From Eubacteriales bacterium (lineage in GTDB: Bacteria; Bacillota; Clostridia; Oscillospirales; Oscillospiraceae), in assembly GCA_030533415.1 (NCBI GenBank), contig JAUNJE010000013.1, positions 1 to 54,326 of the forward strand: DNA of 54,326 nucleotides, given 5' to 3'. Shown here piece after piece: positions 40,165-48,333 of the stretch. The position numbers and the translations under genes were made by a program. The notes beneath the pieces are model-generated. The model did no database searches. It was given only the letters and a program-made list of their open reading frames with translations, and was not told the DNA's origin. The number at the start of each line of letters is the position of its first letter. The stretch's first letter is position 1.

Positions 40165-40426
40165 GCAGAGTGTCGAAAAAGTAAGTTGAAACGTAGAAGT
40201 TTACCAATTTGCATTGCACCAAAGCCTCCCTTGTGCAAAGGGAGGTGGGGCGGCGTAAGCCGCCTCGGAGGGATTGTGCAGTGGAATGTTACGAATTCGC
40301 ATTGGACTTCGGCGAAAAGGAAACATTTTACCGCGACAATCCCTCAGTCACGCTGCTCGCGTGACAGCTCCCTTTGCACAAGGGAGCCTTGGGCGCTCCC
40401 GCGCCAGAGGGTTTATCGACAGTCTG
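40165..40426. mobile_element. Dispersed terminator-associated element, copy D (intact)
   Basis: 262 bp, inverted relative to copies A and B on the plus strand. Ends: CAGAGTGTCGAAAAAG at the left and TTTATCGACAGTCTG at the right, mutual imperfect inverted repeats. Internal arms CTCCCTTGTGCAAAGGGAG and CTCCCTTTGCACAAGGGAG are both present. It is enclosed by an exact 21-bp direct repeat that is the terminator stem of the XRE operon. Relative to the upstream gene its orientation equals that of copies A and B. Confidence 0.87.
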
Positions 40427-40447
40427 AGGCGGAGGCACGCCTCCGCC
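40427..40447 (-). terminator. Terminator hairpin of the XRE operon, proximal copy
   Basis: Identical to 40144-40164. It lies 14 bases past the stop of the small gene at 40462 on the minus strand and is followed there by the element end CAGACTGTCG. Confidence 0.75.
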
Positions 40448-40461
40448 CCGTTTCCAGTGCG

Positions 40462-40704
40462 TTATAGTGTAATTTTTACATGCTCTCCATCGGCGCTTTG
40501 TACCTCCACCAGATCCCAGTGCCCGTACTTCCGCTTCACCCGGTTTACTTCCGCCACGATTTTTTTCACGGCTCCCGGCGGCAGTTTCCTGCCCTCCGGA
40601 CCGGCGCATTGCAGCGCCATGCGGATCACGAATCCGTTGCATACCAACCTTGTGGGAAGTGCCAGGCCGAAGTCATGGCCGCCCTCCGTTATCCGGATTT
40701 TCAT
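40462..40704 (-). CDS. Small protein encoded with the XRE regulator
   Basis: 80 residues, not recognised by name. It reads as an alternating beta/alpha fold (MKIRITEGGHDFGLALPTRLVCNGF, then AVKKIVAEVNRVKRKYGHWDLVEVQSADGEHVKITL). Its C-terminal VEVQSADGEHVKITL resembles the end of the neighbouring XRE protein (VEVESSDGDTVEVVVE), so the two may share a domain. Its start overlaps the XRE stop by four bases. Confidence 0.75.
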   Translation of the reverse strand: MKIRITEGGHDFGLALPTRLVCNGFVIRMALQCAGPEGRKLPPGAVKKIVAEVNRVKRKYGHWDLVEVQSADGEHVKITL

Positions 40705-41195
40705 TCCACCACCACTTCCACGGTATCGCCGTCGCTGGACTCCACCTCTACCAGCTTGCCGATGGCGCCCTGCTCCACCAATTCGATGATCTTCCCAAAA
40801 TCCAGATTTTTCGCCGTCTCCTTGCCGCCTATGCTGGGTGCCACGTCCACCCCCAGTTCCAGACAGACCTTTACCAGGGACATGGGAATGTTTACCCTTA
40901 CCCGGTCCCCGTCGGCACTGTTGACATACACCCGCAGTGTCAACTCGTCCAGGCTCCTTCGCTCGGAGACCGGCAGCATTTTCACCTCATTGGTCTTGCC
41001 GGTCAGCAGTTCGTCGGAGGTAATGCCCAATATCCTGCACAGCTGGGGTAGCAGGGAGATGTCGGGGCAGGAAATGTCGTTTTCCCATTTGCTGACAGCT
41101 TGGGAGGATACCCCCAGCCCGGAGGCCAGCTCCTCCTGGGTCATGCCCTTGTCCTTGCGGTATTTGGAGATACGGTTTCCAATGGATTCATTCAT
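40701..41195 (-). CDS. XRE-family regulator with C-terminal SHOCT-like/beta domain
   Basis: 164 residues. The helix-turn-helix ISKYRKDKGMTQEELASGLGVSSQAVSKWENDISCPDI is typical of XRE repressors (about 7-65). The C-terminal half contains RVYVNSADGDRVRVNIPMSLVKVCLELGVDVAPSIGG and LVEVESSDGDTVEVVVE, a form found with DUF-type membrane-stress modules; I do not claim a family. AGGAG precedes the ATG. Tandem GGTTG/CAACC dyads lie about 75-135 bases upstream. It is the first gene of a two-gene operon. Confidence 0.85.
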   Translation of the reverse strand: MNESIGNRISKYRKDKGMTQEELASGLGVSSQAVSKWENDISCPDISLLPQLCRILGITSDELLTGKTNEVKMLPVSERRSLDELTLRVYVNSADGDRVRVNIPMSLVKVCLELGVDVAPSIGGKETAKNLDFGKIIELVEQGAIGKLVEVESSDGDTVEVVVE

Positions 41196-41268
41196 ATCGG
41201 TTCGCTCCTTTTCTGTGTGTTGATGGCTTTATTGTAAGCCCTTCGGGAAGAAAAAGCCAGCAAGCAGC

Positions 41269-41328
41269 GGTTGAAATTTCCCAACCAAACGTAGGATTCG
41301 GTTGAAATGCCGCCCAACCGGCGGTTGG
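41269..41328. promoter_or_regulatory. Tandem GGTTG/CAACC dyads upstream of the XRE gene
   Basis: Three related inverted repeats: GGTTG-N8-CAACC at 41269-41286, GGTTG-N10-CAACC at 41300-41319, and CCAACC-N3-GGTTGG at 41314-41328. They lie between spoIID and the XRE start and could be its operator. No convincing -35/-10 pair was assigned. Confidence 0.5.
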
Positions 41329-41360
41329 AAAGCCAAAATACAGGCAAAATCTCCGGCCTG

Positions 41361-42344
41361 TCAGCACAGACGGGTAAGCTCCGTTCCCTGATAATAATAG
41401 GCCAGAATTTCTTCAAACGTGCTCCCCGACACGGCCATGGCATCGGCTCCGTACTGGCTCATGCCCACCCGGTGGCCATAGCCGTGGGTGGTGATGGTGA
41501 TCTCCGTATCCGTTGCCGACACGGTAAAGGCCGTGGAACGCAGGCCAAACAGGGCCCGCAGCTGGGTCCCCGTGTAGGTCCCGCCGCCAATGGTGATGGT
41601 TGCAACGCCGCCCCCACTGGTATAGGTGGCACTGCCAAACCAGGACCGGGGGGAGCCGCTTAGCCGGGTACCCAAAACATCCTGGAACACCTGGGGCGTG
41701 AAGGTCACAGTATCCATAAAGTGGGCCGCATTCTCCTCGCCGGGACTGGCCACCGCCTGCAAGTAGGGAAAATCCGTTCCCCACACCGCTGCGGCATCCT
41801 CCGTACTGCCGCCGGAGCAGGAAAAGTAAGTGGCTTCGATCAGCTCTCCCCCATAGGTCAGCACATAACCCGAGGTCGCTGTCACGGCATCACGGATTTT
41901 CGCCAATCCCTCCTGGGTCCCGCCCTGGGACAGGTAATCCGCCTCTGTCACATAGGCCTGGCAGCAGTAGGAGGACGTGCAAACACTGCCGTCGCCATGC
42001 TTTCCGCCGGTTTCATAGGCCTTTTGGGTATAGGTGCGGGCCACCACGGCCTGGGCCTTCAGAGCCTCCGGCTCGAAAGAAGCGGGCATCTCCGCCAATA
42101 CCACCCCCACAAGATAGGTGTCCATATCCATTTCCTCCACACTGCCGTCGGATTTCCGCAGGCGCATGGAAAGCCCCACGGTTTCCGGAACTGTCTCCGG
42201 CACCGTCTCCTGGGCGGCGGTCTGCGCCGGAACGGGGCTTTCCGGGTTTCTGTCCAGCAACGCCACCGTGACATTCAGCAGGCTCCCCGGTACGACCATT
42301 CCCATCAACAGCGCCGTCAGAATATCCTTCCAGATCGTTTTCAT
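41361..42344 (-). CDS. spoIID: Stage II sporulation protein D, lytic transglycosylase
   Basis: 327 residues. An N-terminal membrane helix (about 5-28) anchors the protein; a Thr/Glu/Val-rich linker follows. The SpoIID domain contains MDTYLVGVVLAEMPASFEPEALKAQAVVARTYTQK, with the catalytic Glu in AEMP, then GGSTEDAAAVWG and the C-terminal GYGHRVGMSQYGADAMA. The enzyme degrades glycan during engulfment of the forespore. spoIIQ or spoIIM partners are not in the window. Confidence 0.94.
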   Translation of the reverse strand: MKTIWKDILTALLMGMVVPGSLLNVTVALLDRNPESPVPAQTAAQETVPETVPETVGLSMRLRKSDGSVEEMDMDTYLVGVVLAEMPASFEPEALKAQAVVARTYTQKAYETGGKHGDGSVCTSSYCCQAYVTEADYLSQGGTQEGLAKIRDAVTATSGYVLTYGGELIEATYFSCSGGSTEDAAAVWGTDFPYLQAVASPGEENAAHFMDTVTFTPQVFQDVLGTRLSGSPRSWFGSATYTSGGGVATITIGGGTYTGTQLRALFGLRSTAFTVSATDTEITITTHGYGHRVGMSQYGADAMAVSGSTFEEILAYYYQGTELTRLC

Positions 42345-42596
42345 TAGTAATCCCCTCCTGGAAAAATAGTAGCACGCCGGGACAGAGAAAAGCTGTCAGA
42401 TTTCCGTTTCGGTAATTCCGCACAATTTTTCTTGCAAAAAACATTGGATTTCCGCCAAAATGTTTGCAAAGGCTTGACTTCATTATGGATTTATGGTACG
42501 CTTAGTAAATAATTGGCTAAGATTTGGCAATATTGGGATTGAGACGAATTTTTTGGGCGGTCCATCCCGTCCATAAGAAATAAGGAGAGAAACAAA

Positions 42597-43571
42597 ATGC
42601 TTTTATCTGTTCTGCTGTTTGCTGTCGGCCTGGTGCTGCTCATCAAGGGCGGCGACTGGTTCGTCGACGGCGCTACGGGCATTGCCCGCCGGTTCAACCT
42701 GCCTGACATCGTTGTCGGCGCCACCGTGGTTTCCATCGGCACCACCCTGCCAGAGGTCATGGTCTCCGCTACCGGCGCCATGCTGGGACAGGGCGCTATG
42801 GCCTATGGCAACGCCATCGGCTCCATCATCTGCAACACCGCCCTGATCGCGGCCATCTCCGTAGCCGTCAATCCCGGCCCCGTGAACACCAAGTCCATGA
42901 AAATGCCCGTTATTTTCTTCTTCTGCAGCGCCGCCATCTACTGCGTGGCCGCTTACATTATGGGCGAATTCACCCGTCCCATGGGATTGATCATGCTGGT
43001 CATCTTCTTCGTCTATCTGGTCATCACTGTCCGTCAGGGCATGAAGAACCCCGACTCCGTGGAAACCGAGGAAGCGGAAGAATCCGACGGCAAGCCCAAG
43101 ACCCTGGCCCAGGACCTGTTCTGGCTGATTGTGGGCGCCGCCCTGATCGCCGTAGGCGCTGACCTGCTGGTAGAGCACGGCACCAACATCGCCATTGGCC
43201 TGGGTGTTCCCGAAACCGTTATTGCCCTGACCTTCGTCGCCCTGGGCACCTCCCTGCCCGAGCTGGTCACCACCATCACCTCTCTGAAAAAAGGCCACGC
43301 CTCTCTGGGCATCGGCAACGTGATCGGCGCCAATGTCTTCAACCTGGTGCTGGTTTCCGGCGTCTCCGTCACCCTGGCTCCCTTCAAGGTGCCTGTGGGC
43401 AACCTGCTCTTCGGCCACAACGCCTCCCTGGTCATGGACATCCCCCTGATGGTGGCCGTTATGCTGCTGCTGACCGTTCCCGCCCTGGCCACCAAGAAGC
43501 TGCACCGCTGGCAGGGCATCCTGCTGCTGTGCATCTACGCGGCCTTCTGCATCTGCCAGTTTGCCCTGTGA
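42597..43571 (+). CDS. Calcium/sodium antiporter, CaCA family
   Basis: 324 residues, about ten membrane helices in two inverted repeats. The alpha motifs are VVGATVVSIGTTLPEVMVSATGAMLGQG and VIALTFVALGTSLPELVTTITSLKKG, both with the ion-binding acidic residue and G[TS][ST]LPE core, and IGNVIGANVFNLVLVSG. Members exchange cations across the membrane. AAGGAG precedes ATG 42597. The 250-bp upstream gap has a TTGACT near 42474 without a clear -10 partner. Confidence 0.94.
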   Translation: MLLSVLLFAVGLVLLIKGGDWFVDGATGIARRFNLPDIVVGATVVSIGTTLPEVMVSATGAMLGQGAMAYGNAIGSIICNTALIAAISVAVNPGPVNTKSMKMPVIFFFCSAAIYCVAAYIMGEFTRPMGLIMLVIFFVYLVITVRQGMKNPDSVETEEAEESDGKPKTLAQDLFWLIVGAALIAVGADLLVEHGTNIAIGLGVPETVIALTFVALGTSLPELVTTITSLKKGHASLGIGNVIGANVFNLVLVSGVSVTLAPFKVPVGNLLFGHNASLVMDIPLMVAVMLLLTVPALATKKLHRWQGILLLCIYAAFCICQFAL

Positions 43572-43586
43572 TACCCTTGCAATTGG

Positions 43587-43621
43587 TACGGCATAGCCTT
43601 CGGGCTGTGCCGTATTTTTTT
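43587..43621 (+). terminator. Terminator of the antiporter gene
   Basis: A 12-bp stem (43587-43598 with 43603-43614, one G-U) with a TTCG loop and seven T's. Confidence 0.9.
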
Positions 43622-43702
43622 CGTTCCGACTATCTTTTTCGGCCCCAATACCGTTATACTATTTGAAAGCGCTTTTACATGAAACAGAGAGGGGGAAAAG
43701 CC

Positions 43703-44209
43703 GTGGATGAGGATGCTTTCCTGATCCGCCGAATGAAAAACGGCGACGATGAAGCCATCGGGATTTTCGTGCGGAAATATTATCCCCTGATTCTCCGGTA
43801 TTGCCGGGTGCATATCCGGGATTTCGGATATGCCGAGGATATGACCCAGGAAACCTTCGCCCGGTTTTTCCGTACCCTAACCCAATATCAGCATTATGGA
43901 AAGGCGGCGAACTACCTGTATGTCATCGCGGGCAACTGCTGCAAGGATTTCTACAAAAAGCACAGCGAGATTTCCCTGGAGGACCTTCCGGAGCTGGCGG
44001 ATGCCGGCATGGAGGACCAGATCAGCGTCCGCTTTGCCCTGTCCCGGCTGCCGGAGGAATTCCGGGAGGTGGCGGTTTTGTTCTTCGTCCAGGGACTCCG
44101 GCAGCGGGAAATCGCGAAAATCCTGGGAATCGGCCTGCCGCTGGTAAAATACCGGGTGAAACGGGCGAAAGAAATGCTCGCCGCTTTTCTGGGAAAGGAG
44201 GAACTGTAA
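43703..44209 (+). CDS. ECF-type RNA polymerase sigma factor
   Basis: 168 residues. Region 2: AIGIFVRKYYPLILRYCRVHIRDFGYAEDMTQETFARFFRTL; region 4: RFALSRLPEEFREVAVLFFVQGLRQREIAKILGIGLPLVKYRVKRAKEML. No region 3 or 1.1, so it belongs to the extracytoplasmic-function group. GTG 43703 has GAGGGGG seven bases upstream; ATG 43679 upstream in frame is an alternative. Its stop overlaps the next start (TAATG), so the membrane protein at 44209 is a likely regulator of the sigma factor. Confidence 0.93.
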   Translation: MDEDAFLIRRMKNGDDEAIGIFVRKYYPLILRYCRVHIRDFGYAEDMTQETFARFFRTLTQYQHYGKAANYLYVIAGNCCKDFYKKHSEISLEDLPELADAGMEDQISVRFALSRLPEEFREVAVLFFVQGLRQREIAKILGIGLPLVKYRVKRAKEMLAAFLGKEEL

Positions 44210-44937
44210 TGGACTGGAAACAAACAATCCCCTGCAAGGAAGAAAAAATCGTGAAAACCATAGAAGCATCCAAGGCCGCCTTTTACGAAAGCGAGGCGGA
44301 AGGGCGCCTGTCCTGGCCGGAATTTCTGATGCAGCAGAGCCGCTACCTCAAAAAGCGGTGGTGGGCGCTGCAGGGAGGACTGCTCGGATTTGTGCTGTTC
44401 CTTATGCACGCCTCGGAAAGCGACTATTATATCCAGCGGAGCCTGGGTGTCGCCGCGCCCCTGTTCGTGGTCCTGATTCTTCCGGAGCTGTGGAAAAACC
44501 GCAGCTGCGGTGCCATGGAGGTGGAGTGCACCACCTTCTTTTCCCTGCGGCAGATCTACGCCGCCCGGATGGCCCTGTTTGCCGGGGTGGACCTGGTGCT
44601 TCTGAGCCTGTTTTTCTGCGGCGCTTCTTTTGTGGTCCGTATCACCTTTTGGGAAATGCTGGTGCAGTTCGTGCTGCCCTTAAATGTAGCCTGCTGCATC
44701 TGCTTCCGCTGCCTTTACAGTAAGAAAAACGGGTCGGAGGCCTTTTCCCTTCTGCTGTGCGCTGTCGGTACGGGGCTTTGGATGCAGGTCCTTCTCCATG
44801 ATGCTGTGTATAACGCGGTTTCCGTTCCCATGTGGTGCCTGATGCTGGTGCTGTCCTTTGGATACCTGGCTTACTGCATCCTCCATGGCTCCAGGGAATG
44901 GGAGCAAACCTGGGAGGTTAAAGCTGTATGGAATTGA
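44209..44937 (+). CDS. Membrane protein, candidate anti-sigma factor or ABC partner
   Basis: 242 residues. The first 50 residues are soluble and Lys/Glu-rich (EEKIVKTIEASKAAFYESEAEGRLSWPEFLMQQSRYLKKRWW); six hydrophobic helices follow. No zinc-binding HxxxCxxC anti-sigma motif is seen. A role as anti-sigma factor rests only on its coupled position after the sigma gene; it could instead be a permease-like subunit working with the ABC proteins downstream. AAAGGAGG precedes the ATG, which shares one base with the sigma stop. Confidence 0.7.
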   Translation: MDWKQTIPCKEEKIVKTIEASKAAFYESEAEGRLSWPEFLMQQSRYLKKRWWALQGGLLGFVLFLMHASESDYYIQRSLGVAAPLFVVLILPELWKNRSCGAMEVECTTFFSLRQIYAARMALFAGVDLVLLSLFFCGASFVVRITFWEMLVQFVLPLNVACCICFRCLYSKKNGSEAFSLLLCAVGTGLWMQVLLHDAVYNAVSVPMWCLMLVLSFGYLAYCILHGSREWEQTWEVKAVWN

Positions 44938-45815
44938 AAATAACCAAATTAACAAAAACATTTCAGGACGTAACGGCGGTAAACGGCGTGAGCTACGCCA
45001 TGGGCTGCGGAGTCTACGGCCTGCTGGGGGTCAACGGCGCGGGCAAAACCACCCTGATGCGGATGCTGGCCACCCTGATCCGGCCTACCGAAGGCGCCAT
45101 CACCTGGAACGGGCGGGACATTTTTGAGATGGACGGGGAATACCGGCGGCTGCTGGGATATCTGCCCCAGGATTTTGGATACTACCCGGATTTCACCGTC
45201 CAGGACTACCTGATGTATATCGCCTCCATCAAGGGCATCCGCCCGGGGGTCGCGAAGCAGCGGGTAAAGGCGCTTCTGCACCAGGTGGGGCTGGGAAAGG
45301 CCCGGAACAAGAAAATGAAGACCCTGTCCGGCGGCATGAAGCGCCGGGCGGGCATCGCCCAGGCCATGCTGAACGACCCGAAAATCCTGATCCTGGACGA
45401 GCCGACAGCGGGACTTGACCCCAGCGAGCGGATCCGCTTCCGCAATCTGATCAGCGAGCTGTCGGAGGACCGGATCGTGCTGCTGTCCACCCACATTGTT
45501 TCCGATGTGGAGTATATCGCCGGGGAGATTCTGCTGATGAAAAACGGCGAAATCACCGTCTCCGGCACATCCGGGGAACTGATTTCCTCCATGCCCCAGA
45601 AGGTCTGGCGCTGTACGGTGCCCAAGGAGAAAATCGAAGCCTGTCTCAAATCTTTCAAGGTTTCCAATGTAAAGACCGTTCCCGGCGGTGCGGAGCTGCG
45701 GATTCTCTCTCCCACCCCGCCCAGGGCAAACGCGGTACAGGAAACCGCCACATTGGAGGATGTATTCCTTCACTACTTCGGAGAAAGGGCGGGTGAAGAT
45801 GATGGTGAGATTTGA
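44928..45815 (+). CDS. ABC transporter ATP-binding protein
   Basis: 295 residues. Walker A GVNGAGKTTLM, Q-loop LGYLPQDFGYYPDFTVQDYL, signature TLSGGMKRRAGIAQAM, Walker B ILILDEPTAGLDP, H-loop STHIVSDVEY. A C-terminal accessory domain of about 75 residues is present. It overlaps the preceding membrane gene by ten bases and the permease by 17, so all four genes form one operon. Confidence 0.94.
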   Translation: MELKITKLTKTFQDVTAVNGVSYAMGCGVYGLLGVNGAGKTTLMRMLATLIRPTEGAITWNGRDIFEMDGEYRRLLGYLPQDFGYYPDFTVQDYLMYIASIKGIRPGVAKQRVKALLHQVGLGKARNKKMKTLSGGMKRRAGIAQAMLNDPKILILDEPTAGLDPSERIRFRNLISELSEDRIVLLSTHIVSDVEYIAGEILLMKNGEITVSGTSGELISSMPQKVWRCTVPKEKIEACLKSFKVSNVKTVPGGAELRILSPTPPRANAVQETATLEDVFLHYFGERAGEDDGEI

Positions 45816-47031
45816 ACTGAAAAAGGTGCTGGGAAAGACCAGCAGCAAAATTACCCTGCTGATTTGGGCGGGACTCATCCTGATTGGGTCTCTGTTGGCC
45901 ATTAACGGTGTGGAATGGACCGATGAACAGGGACAACAGCAGCAGGGCCACGCCGCTGTCATGAAGCTTCGGGAAGCCCAAAAACAGTGGTCCGGCCCCT
46001 TGGATGAGGAGACACTGACCCAGGTCATCCTGGAAAACCAGCGGATTGAGGCAACCCCGGAGGCAAACTCCCAGGATACTCAGCAACGAAACATCGCCTT
46101 TGGCTGGAAACAGGGTATCTATGAGATTTGGTGGCTGATGAACTATGCCTATGCCGATGGCTTTCAAAGCATGGACGCATACGTTGCAGACCGGGTTACG
46201 GTGGATATGGTGTCCCAGTTTTATCTCAACCGCGTAAAACTGCTGAGAGATTGGCTGTATGATGAAAGTAACGAGGCATACAGCCTGTTCAGCGAGCAGG
46301 AAAAGCAGTTTCTGCTGCAGCAGTATGAGCAAATTGAGACTCCTTTTCAATATGACTATTGGGGAGGCTGGAATCAGGCCATGTATCAATCCTTCCTGCC
46401 CATTGCCATGGGTGCGTTGGTTCTGACCTTTCTGGTAGTCGGATTTTTCTCCGACGAATTCCGTTGGAAGGCAGACGCGATCTATTTTTCCAGCCAGTAC
46501 GGAAGGACAAAGGCAACTGCCGCCAAAATCAAAGCGGCGCTCCTGCTGATTACCGGACTGTACTGGCTTGGGATTGGAGTCTACACCGCCGTTATTCTTG
46601 GCTATCTGGGGGCCGACGGCGGCGGATGCCCCATCCAGATTTCTATCTGGAAGTGCTTCTATAACTGGAAAATCTGGCAGGTCTATCTGATTGCAGTGGT
46701 TCTGGGTTATATCGGCACGCTGTTCTTTGTCCTTCTGACCATGTGGGTCTCTGCAAAGACCAAATCCGCCGTATTTTCCGTAACTATCCCCTTTATTCTG
46801 ATCCTGCTGCCCAGCATGCTGGAGAACCTGAGCACCTCCGTCGATAAGGTCATTGGTTTGCTCCCTGACCGGCTGCTGCAAGTTACCCAGTGCATCCGCT
46901 ACTTCGATGTATATTCCATCGGCCAGAAATCCTTTGGCGCGCTTCATCTTCTCCCTTGGATCTATTTGGCGCTCATCGCCCTGTTGATTCCGGCGCTGTA
47001 TCTGGAATTCCGCCGCAAGCAAATTACATAG
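45799..47031 (+). CDS. ABC-2 type permease
   Basis: 410 residues. One N-terminal helix (about 15-33), a large extracytoplasmic domain (about 34-190, Gln/Glu-rich), then five or six helices to the C-terminus, the usual layout of ABC-2 permeases with a big loop. Starts are ATG 45799 or 45802, inside the ATPase gene. It ends in TAG. It pairs with the ATPase at 44928; the substrate may be an envelope-active compound, by analogy only. Confidence 0.85.
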   Translation: MMVRFELKKVLGKTSSKITLLIWAGLILIGSLLAINGVEWTDEQGQQQQGHAAVMKLREAQKQWSGPLDEETLTQVILENQRIEATPEANSQDTQQRNIAFGWKQGIYEIWWLMNYAYADGFQSMDAYVADRVTVDMVSQFYLNRVKLLRDWLYDESNEAYSLFSEQEKQFLLQQYEQIETPFQYDYWGGWNQAMYQSFLPIAMGALVLTFLVVGFFSDEFRWKADAIYFSSQYGRTKATAAKIKAALLLITGLYWLGIGVYTAVILGYLGADGGGCPIQISIWKCFYNWKIWQVYLIAVVLGYIGTLFFVLLTMWVSAKTKSAVFSVTIPFILILLPSMLENLSTSVDKVIGLLPDRLLQVTQCIRYFDVYSIGQKSFGALHLLPWIYLALIALLIPALYLEFRRKQIT

Positions 47032-47033
47032 AG

Positions 47034-47642
47034 ATGCCGATGAAAAAAATCGTTTTATTTACCGTATTTGTCCTTCTGCTGGCGCTGCTGGGAAATCTTC
47101 TGGTGGGCAATCTGCTGCCCCGCTGGACGGTGCTGAAATTGGCAGGCATTCCCATGCCGGACTGGGTGGATGTACAGCTCATCGGTGTGGACGGCGGCTC
47201 CCGGCGGGGCGTGCCGCTGGAGGGCGTCCGGGACATCGTCATCCACTATGTGGGCAATCCCGGCACCACGGCCCAGCAAAACCGGGACTATTTTAACAGC
47301 GCCGCCTCGGAGGTCAGCGCCCACTTTGTCATCGGATTGGAGGGGGAAATCATCCAGTGTATTCCCCTGACGGAAAAAAGCTCCGCCAGCAACGACCGGA
47401 ACCGGGACACCATCTCCATCGAGGTCTGCCACCCGGATGAAACCGGCAAATTTACGGACCAATCCTACGCCGCCTTAGTGAAGCTGACCGCCTGGCTGTG
47501 CGGGATTTGTTCCCTGGACAGCAGCCATGTGATTCGGCACTATGACATCACACAAAAGCAATGCCCCCTGTATTTCGTAACAGACAAGGACGCCTGGCAG
47601 CAGTTCCGCCAGGATGTGCAGGCGGCGGTCTCCGGCTCATAA
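47034..47642 (+). CDS. N-acetylmuramoyl-L-alanine amidase (Amidase_2) with N-terminal anchor
   Basis: 202 residues. One hydrophobic N-terminal helix (about 5-25) is followed by a zinc amidase domain: IVIHYVGNPGTTAQQN carries the first zinc His, VSAHFVIGLEGEIIQCIP, then TISIEVCHPDETGKF and VIRHYDITQKQCPLYF with the second His and the catalytic Lys-Cys/Pro end. It should cleave the amide bond between MurNAc and the stem peptide outside the membrane. ATG 47034 or 47040 lies two to eight bases after the permease stop without a good ribosome binding site, so translation may be coupled. Confidence 0.9.
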   Translation: MPMKKIVLFTVFVLLLALLGNLLVGNLLPRWTVLKLAGIPMPDWVDVQLIGVDGGSRRGVPLEGVRDIVIHYVGNPGTTAQQNRDYFNSAASEVSAHFVIGLEGEIIQCIPLTEKSSASNDRNRDTISIEVCHPDETGKFTDQSYAALVKLTAWLCGICSLDSSHVIRHYDITQKQCPLYFVTDKDAWQQFRQDVQAAVSGS

Positions 47643-47650
47643 CCCAAAAT

Positions 47651-47682
47651 CAGCGCCATGGAGCACAATTTCCATGGCGCTG
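47651..47682. terminator. Bidirectional terminator between amidase and phoU
   Basis: A perfect 12-bp stem (47651-47662 with 47671-47682) with an eight-base AT-rich loop, nine bases after the amidase stop and sixteen before the phoU stop of the convergent operon. Confidence 0.8.
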
Positions 47683-47697
47683 TTCCAATTTGCGGGG

Positions 47698-48333
47698 TCA
47701 TTCCTTATGGATGCCCGTAACGGAGAACTCCACCCATTCGGCAACATTTGTGGCATGGTCGCCGATGCGTTCAAAGTATTTCGCGATCATCAGAAGATCC
47801 AGCGTGTATCCCCCTTCCGCAGGGTTCCTGGCGATCATCCCAATCAGGCTGTCCTTGATCCGGGCGAAATAGCCGTCCACCACATCGTCGTGCAGCTGGA
47901 CCGCCTTCGCCAAATCCACGTCCTGCCTGACATAGGCATCCACGCTGTCTGTGACCATGGCAATGGTTTCCTTCGCCATTTCCCGGAGCTTTGCGGATTC
48001 CCCATGGGCTTTCATATGGGGCACGATCTCCACAATATCCTCCGCCTGGTCGCCGATACGCTCCAAATCCGTGATCATTTTCAGCGCCGCCGAAATGGCC
48101 CGCAGGTCCTTCGCCACGGGCTGCTGCCGCAGCAGCAGCTTCATGCACAGATTCTCAATGGTGCGCTCTTTTTCATCGATTTCGGCGCCAACCGTGCGGA
48201 CCTGCCTGTCCAGCTCCTTGTCCCATCCGGACAAGGCCTGGGCCGCCAGGGAAATGACCGTTTCGCACAAGCTTCCCATTTCGGTCAGCTCCTGATGCAG
48301 CAGCGCAAGCTGCCCCTCAAACCGCTCTCTCAT
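47698..48333 (-). CDS. phoU: Phosphate transport system regulator PhoU
   Basis: 211 residues, two three-helix PhoU repeats. Metal-binding motifs appear as EKERTIENLCMKLLL...DLRAISAALKMITDLERIGDQAEDIVE and DLLMIAKYFERIGDHATNVAEW. PhoU links the Pst transporter to PhoR signalling. Its start shares one base with the pstB stop (TGATG), so it ends a fully coupled pst operon. Confidence 0.95.
   Translation of the reverse strand: MRERFEGQLALLHQELTEMGSLCETVISLAAQALSGWDKELDRQVRTVGAEIDEKERTIENLCMKLLLRQQPVAKDLRAISAALKMITDLERIGDQAEDIVEIVPHMKAHGESAKLREMAKETIAMVTDSVDAYVRQDVDLAKAVQLHDDVVDGYFARIKDSLIGMIARNPAEGGYTLDLLMIAKYFERIGDHATNVAEWVEFSVTGIHKE

Noticed and set aside
40144-40447. Repeated palindromic sequences as a possible CRISPR array
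   Set aside because: There are only two repeats per locus, 280 bases apart, with locus-specific sequence; no spacer series and no cas genes.
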